From NCBI GenBank assembly GCA_049600855.1, contig JBMYQA010000281.1, positions 1-8,078 of the forward strand: 8,078 bases of DNA. Direction: 5' to 3'. Under the pieces are notes generated by a model, which saw nothing but the letters and a program-made list of their open reading frames with translations, was not told where the DNA came from and made no database searches. This document shows positions 6,008 through 8,078 of the stretch, piece after piece. This DNA comes from JBMYQA01 sp049600855 (GTDB taxonomy: Bacteria > Bacteroidota > Bacteroidia > Cytophagales > Flammeovirgaceae). The position numbers and the translations under genes are program-made. Each line of letters starts with the position of its first letter. Position 1 is the stretch's first letter.

Positions 6008-7411
6008 TTATAAACCAACAGCTCTTTCTAATGCGGTTTTCTTAATCAATAGATCGTATTGCGCAATAACCAATGCCAAACGTGCATTTGTATATTTCGT
6101 TTGTGTATCTAGCAATTGAAAAGATGGAATAACTCCTTCTTTGTGCTTCCGTTTGGTGATGTTGTAATTACGCTCGGCACTTTTTAAAGCAGCATTTGAA
6201 GTTGCAATAACTTGTTTTGCAGCATCATACGCATAGTATTTTTCTTTTACCTGCAAACGGATTTGATTTTTCAACTCGTCGTATTGATTCTCTAGTATTG
6301 ATTTATCGAGTTGTGCTTTTTGGTAAGTGGTCTTGTTTTGCCCGCCCTTATAAATATCCCACGTCAATGAAAATTGCACTAGCGCAAAATCTTGTGTATT
6401 GTCAAACTTGTAACCAAATCCTTGATAACCTAAGTCACCCACTAAGGCCAGTGAAGGCATCGCTTTCCGTTTGTGCATCATAATCAATTGCTCTTGTGCA
6501 TTCACAGCAGACTGTAATTGATCGAACTCATCGCGTTGCTTTAAGGCTTCACTTTCCATTTCATTCAAATCCACTTCGGCAATGGCTAATGCAGCAATTA
6601 ATTGCTCATCCAACTCAATTTCTTCTTGTAAATCCCGATTCAATAAGAAATTAAAGTACGCTTTTGCCAATTCCTTATTTTTATGCGCATGCACCAATTC
6701 TTGGTCAATTTTACTGATTTCATATTCAGCCCCATAAATCACCTCATTCGTTGCTTTGTCATTGGCAACCAAACTTTTATTTACACGAAGGATTTCCTCC
6801 AGCAAGGTCTTCGTATCCTCATAAATTGTCGTTACTTTATGCGTTTGCAGGTATTGATAATAAGCGGTCTTGATTTCTTTAATCAGTTCTTTTTCATAGG
6901 TTTTTTGTTTCGCCTGTTGCACAGATACCAATTCTTGTTGTGCTTTATAGCCATAGTAGATATCTGTATTGAAAAGGGGCTGAATCACTCGGAACTTCGT
7001 TTCGTGGAACTTATGGGGCAAAAACTGAATGGACTCGTTCGCAATCATGGGAAACTGGTCTGTTCCTGAAAGTTGATTTAACGAACCGTATACCGGATTT
7101 AGTAAATCACCAATCGGAAAATCAATGGTTCGCCCTCCCCAAGCTAGGGTATACGAAGCTTGGAAACTCACTTGTGGTTTGAATAAGCCCCTCGCCTCTT
7201 CTAGGGCTTTCAAACTTTTTTCGATATGGAGTCCTTCCTTCTTTAAAGCTAAATTACTTTGTAACCCCTGTTGTACATAGTTCTCAAGAACTGTAGATTG
7301 ACCATAGGCCAACTGATTGGTTAGTAGCCATAAAAAGGCAAACCCCAACTTTATGACTCTTTCCGACCATCGGTCGGTTTTTGATAAAAAAAATAATGTT
7401 CTTCTAAACAT
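6008..7411 (-). CDS. TolC-family outer-membrane efflux channel
   Basis: Outer-membrane trimeric exit duct of the tripartite pump. The length of 467 residues is standard. The two-repeat layout is visible: long helices rich in Lys, Glu, Gln and Ala (about 40-75 and 152-260), a first beta-hairpin region around 80-90 and 138-150, then a second copy with helices at 283-316, strands SLALVGDLGYQG (320-331) and FALVQFSLTWDIYKGG (342-357), and helices to the end including the typical EGVIPSFQLLDTQTKYTNARLAL (425-447). The hydrophobic signal core is residues 22-34, with probable cleavage after Ala-Tyr-Gly37. The only in-frame ATG gives about 20 extra residues before that core, and codons 12-17 coincide with the palindrome at 7363-7377. 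A later non-ATG start (ATA at 7354-7352 or TTG at 7348-7346) would give a more compact signal peptide, but the A-rich leader supports the ATG. It is 85 bases after tetR. Confidence 0.94.
   Translation of the reverse strand: MFRRTLFFLSKTDRWSERVIKLGFAFLWLLTNQLAYGQSTVLENYVQQGLQSNLALKKEGLHIEKSLKALEEARGLFKPQVSFQASYTLAWGGRTIDFPIGDLLNPVYGSLNQLSGTDQFPMIANESIQFLPHKFHETKFRVIQPLFNTDIYYGYKAQQELVSVQQAKQKTYEKELIKEIKTAYYQYLQTHKVTTIYEDTKTLLEEILRVNKSLVANDKATNEVIYGAEYEISKIDQELVHAHKNKELAKAYFNFLLNRDLQEEIELDEQLIAALAIAEVDLNEMESEALKQRDEFDQLQSAVNAQEQLIMMHKRKAMPSLALVGDLGYQGFGYKFDNTQDFALVQFSLTWDIYKGGQNKTTYQKAQLDKSILENQYDELKNQIRLQVKEKYYAYDAAKQVIATSNAALKSAERNYNITKRKHKEGVIPSFQLLDTQTKYTNARLALVIAQYDLLIKKTALERAVGL
7363..7377. 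promoter_or_regulatory. Candidate TetR-type operator
   Basis: CCGACCATCGGTCGG is a perfect palindrome with 6-base arms around a 3-base centre, GC-rich in an AT-rich surround. Its size and symmetry suit a TetR-family operator, and the tetR-like gene ends about 120 bases upstream in the operon direction. It falls inside codons 12-17 of tolC as read from its ATG. Binding there would block transcription by roadblock or promoter overlap, or it means that translation of tolC starts further in. I saw no second copy in the window. The site upstream of tetR, where autoregulation would act, is outside the window. Confidence 0.5.
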
Positions 7412-7496
7412 TATTGTATTTTTTTTAAAATTAAAAATAGTGACTTAAAGCGCTAAAATCATCATTAAAACAAGGTTTAGGAAGCCCTTAGTGTGA

Positions 7497-8078
7497 TCAT
7501 TCGAGTGTCATCAAACCTTGATCAACAATGTCAAAAAACTGCTTAAAAATTTCTTTCGCAAGTATATTTTGTCTTTTGGCAATCACTTCACCTTTTACAT
7601 GAACGAGTTGGATCACTCCTGTACACATTGCCCAAAGACACCTAGAAACTGTTTCTGGATTAATATCACTACGAATAGAACCATCTTCAATACCACATTT
7701 TATGGCATCCACCAATTCGCAATTTGCACGATGCGCATTTTTTGCGCTCTCCTCTGCATCCACTGCTACGTTACCTGCCTCAAAAAGTGATATAAAGTTA
7801 TAATATTCTGGATACTCATAGGCAAACCGAATATACGCTTTCCCGATGGATCGCACTTTTTGTGCGCCATTACCACTCTCAGCGGCAGCAACCTCAGCAA
7901 ATAAGTCTCCGAGCTTTCTCAAAGCACGTTCATTAATTGCTAACAATATCTCTGCTTTACTTTTATAGTATCCATAAAGGGTTCCTTTTCCAAGCTCTGC
8001 TTGTTTGGCAATATCTTCCATCGTTGCCTTATGAATCCCTTTATTAAAAATAACAGTTTCTGCAGCATCTATAATTTG
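7497..8078 (-). CDS. TetR/AcrR-family transcriptional regulator, 5' end cut by the window
   Basis: One-component ligand-responsive DNA-binding protein, probably the local repressor of the efflux operon. The reading frame stays open from the stop at 7497 to the window edge, giving 193 residues. An internal ATG at 8021 is not the real start, because the 19 codons before it encode IIDAAETVIFNKGIHKATM, the normal first helices of the family. The helix-turn-helix MEDIAKQAELGKGTLYGYYKSKAEIL follows directly. Families of this type run to about 190-210 residues, so only roughly the first ten are missing. The C-terminal ligand domain (about 70-193 of the visible part) is helical with YIRFAYEYPEYYNFISLF, a common pattern in this family; the ligand cannot be read from it. 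It has the same direction as tolC, with no convincing terminator between them, so it may be co-transcribed with the pump genes. Confidence 0.93.
   Translation of the reverse strand, partial: QIIDAAETVIFNKGIHKATMEDIAKQAELGKGTLYGYYKSKAEILLAINERALRKLGDLFAEVAAAESGNGAQKVRSIGKAYIRFAYEYPEYYNFISLFEAGNVAVDAEESAKNAHRANCELVDAIKCGIEDGSIRSDINPETVSRCLWAMCTGVIQLVHVKGEVIAKRQNILAKEIFKQFFDIVDQGLMTLE

Noticed and set aside
6217..7069. Plus-strand frames of 88 and 128 codons opposite tolC.
   Set aside because: They are antisense to a well-supported coding region, with no motif and no upstream signal.
7472..7489. Short inverted repeat (AAGG/CCTT) followed by GTTTTAA after tetR, as a possible terminator.
   Set aside because: A 4-bp stem with a 10-base loop is too weak, so separation of tetR from the efflux operon is not supported.
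1..8078. Search by eye for CRISPR arrays, tRNA or rRNA genes, transposases and direct-repeat attachment sites.
   Set aside because: None seen; almost all the sequence is accounted for by six genes and short gaps.

Overview
This window most likely comes from a member of the Bacteroidota, probably a marine-type Cytophagales-like bacterium. The evidence is the 'LYGTD'-type 6-phosphofructokinase, moderately AT-rich DNA, A-rich leaders instead of clear Shine-Dalgarno sites, one TAnnTTTG-like promoter element, and a lipoprotein-anchored membrane fusion protein in the efflux operon. The assignment rests on recalled family resemblance, not on a search.

Layout: on the + strand, pfkA (107-1078) starts at a TTG codon behind a short leader that can fold into a two-tier hairpin (31-72). 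It converges on a long minus-strand gene set. The 65-bp gap between the two stop codons is almost entirely filled by one imperfect palindrome (1082-1144). Reading the minus strand in its own direction, from right to left, there is a TetR-family regulator cut by the window edge (8078 to 7497), a TolC-family outer-membrane channel (7411-6008), a lipoprotein membrane fusion protein (5857-4772), a MenI/YdiI-like hotdog thioesterase (4721-4302) and an RND inner-membrane pump of the HAE-1 (AcrB-like) type (4236-1144).

How they work together: channel, adaptor and pump form a complete tripartite efflux system spanning both membranes. The TetR protein is the obvious candidate regulator. A 15-bp palindrome lies at 7363-7377, inside the first codons of tolC as the gene is read from its only ATG, and is a candidate operator. 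The thioesterase between adaptor and pump is not an efflux component. It looks like 1,4-dihydroxy-2-naphthoyl-CoA hydrolase of menaquinone synthesis or a relative, so its place inside the operon is the main oddity of gene content. Two further inverted repeats lie in the operon: 5891-5978 between tolC and the adaptor, and 4251-4277 just before the pump gene.

Overall this is an ordinary metabolic gene next to an ordinary efflux operon. I see no new defence system, mobile element, CRISPR array or RNA gene. The points worth a second look are the Asp-to-Asn change in the PFK GGDG motif, the altered proton-relay residues in the pump, the palindromes, and the tolC start/operator conflict.
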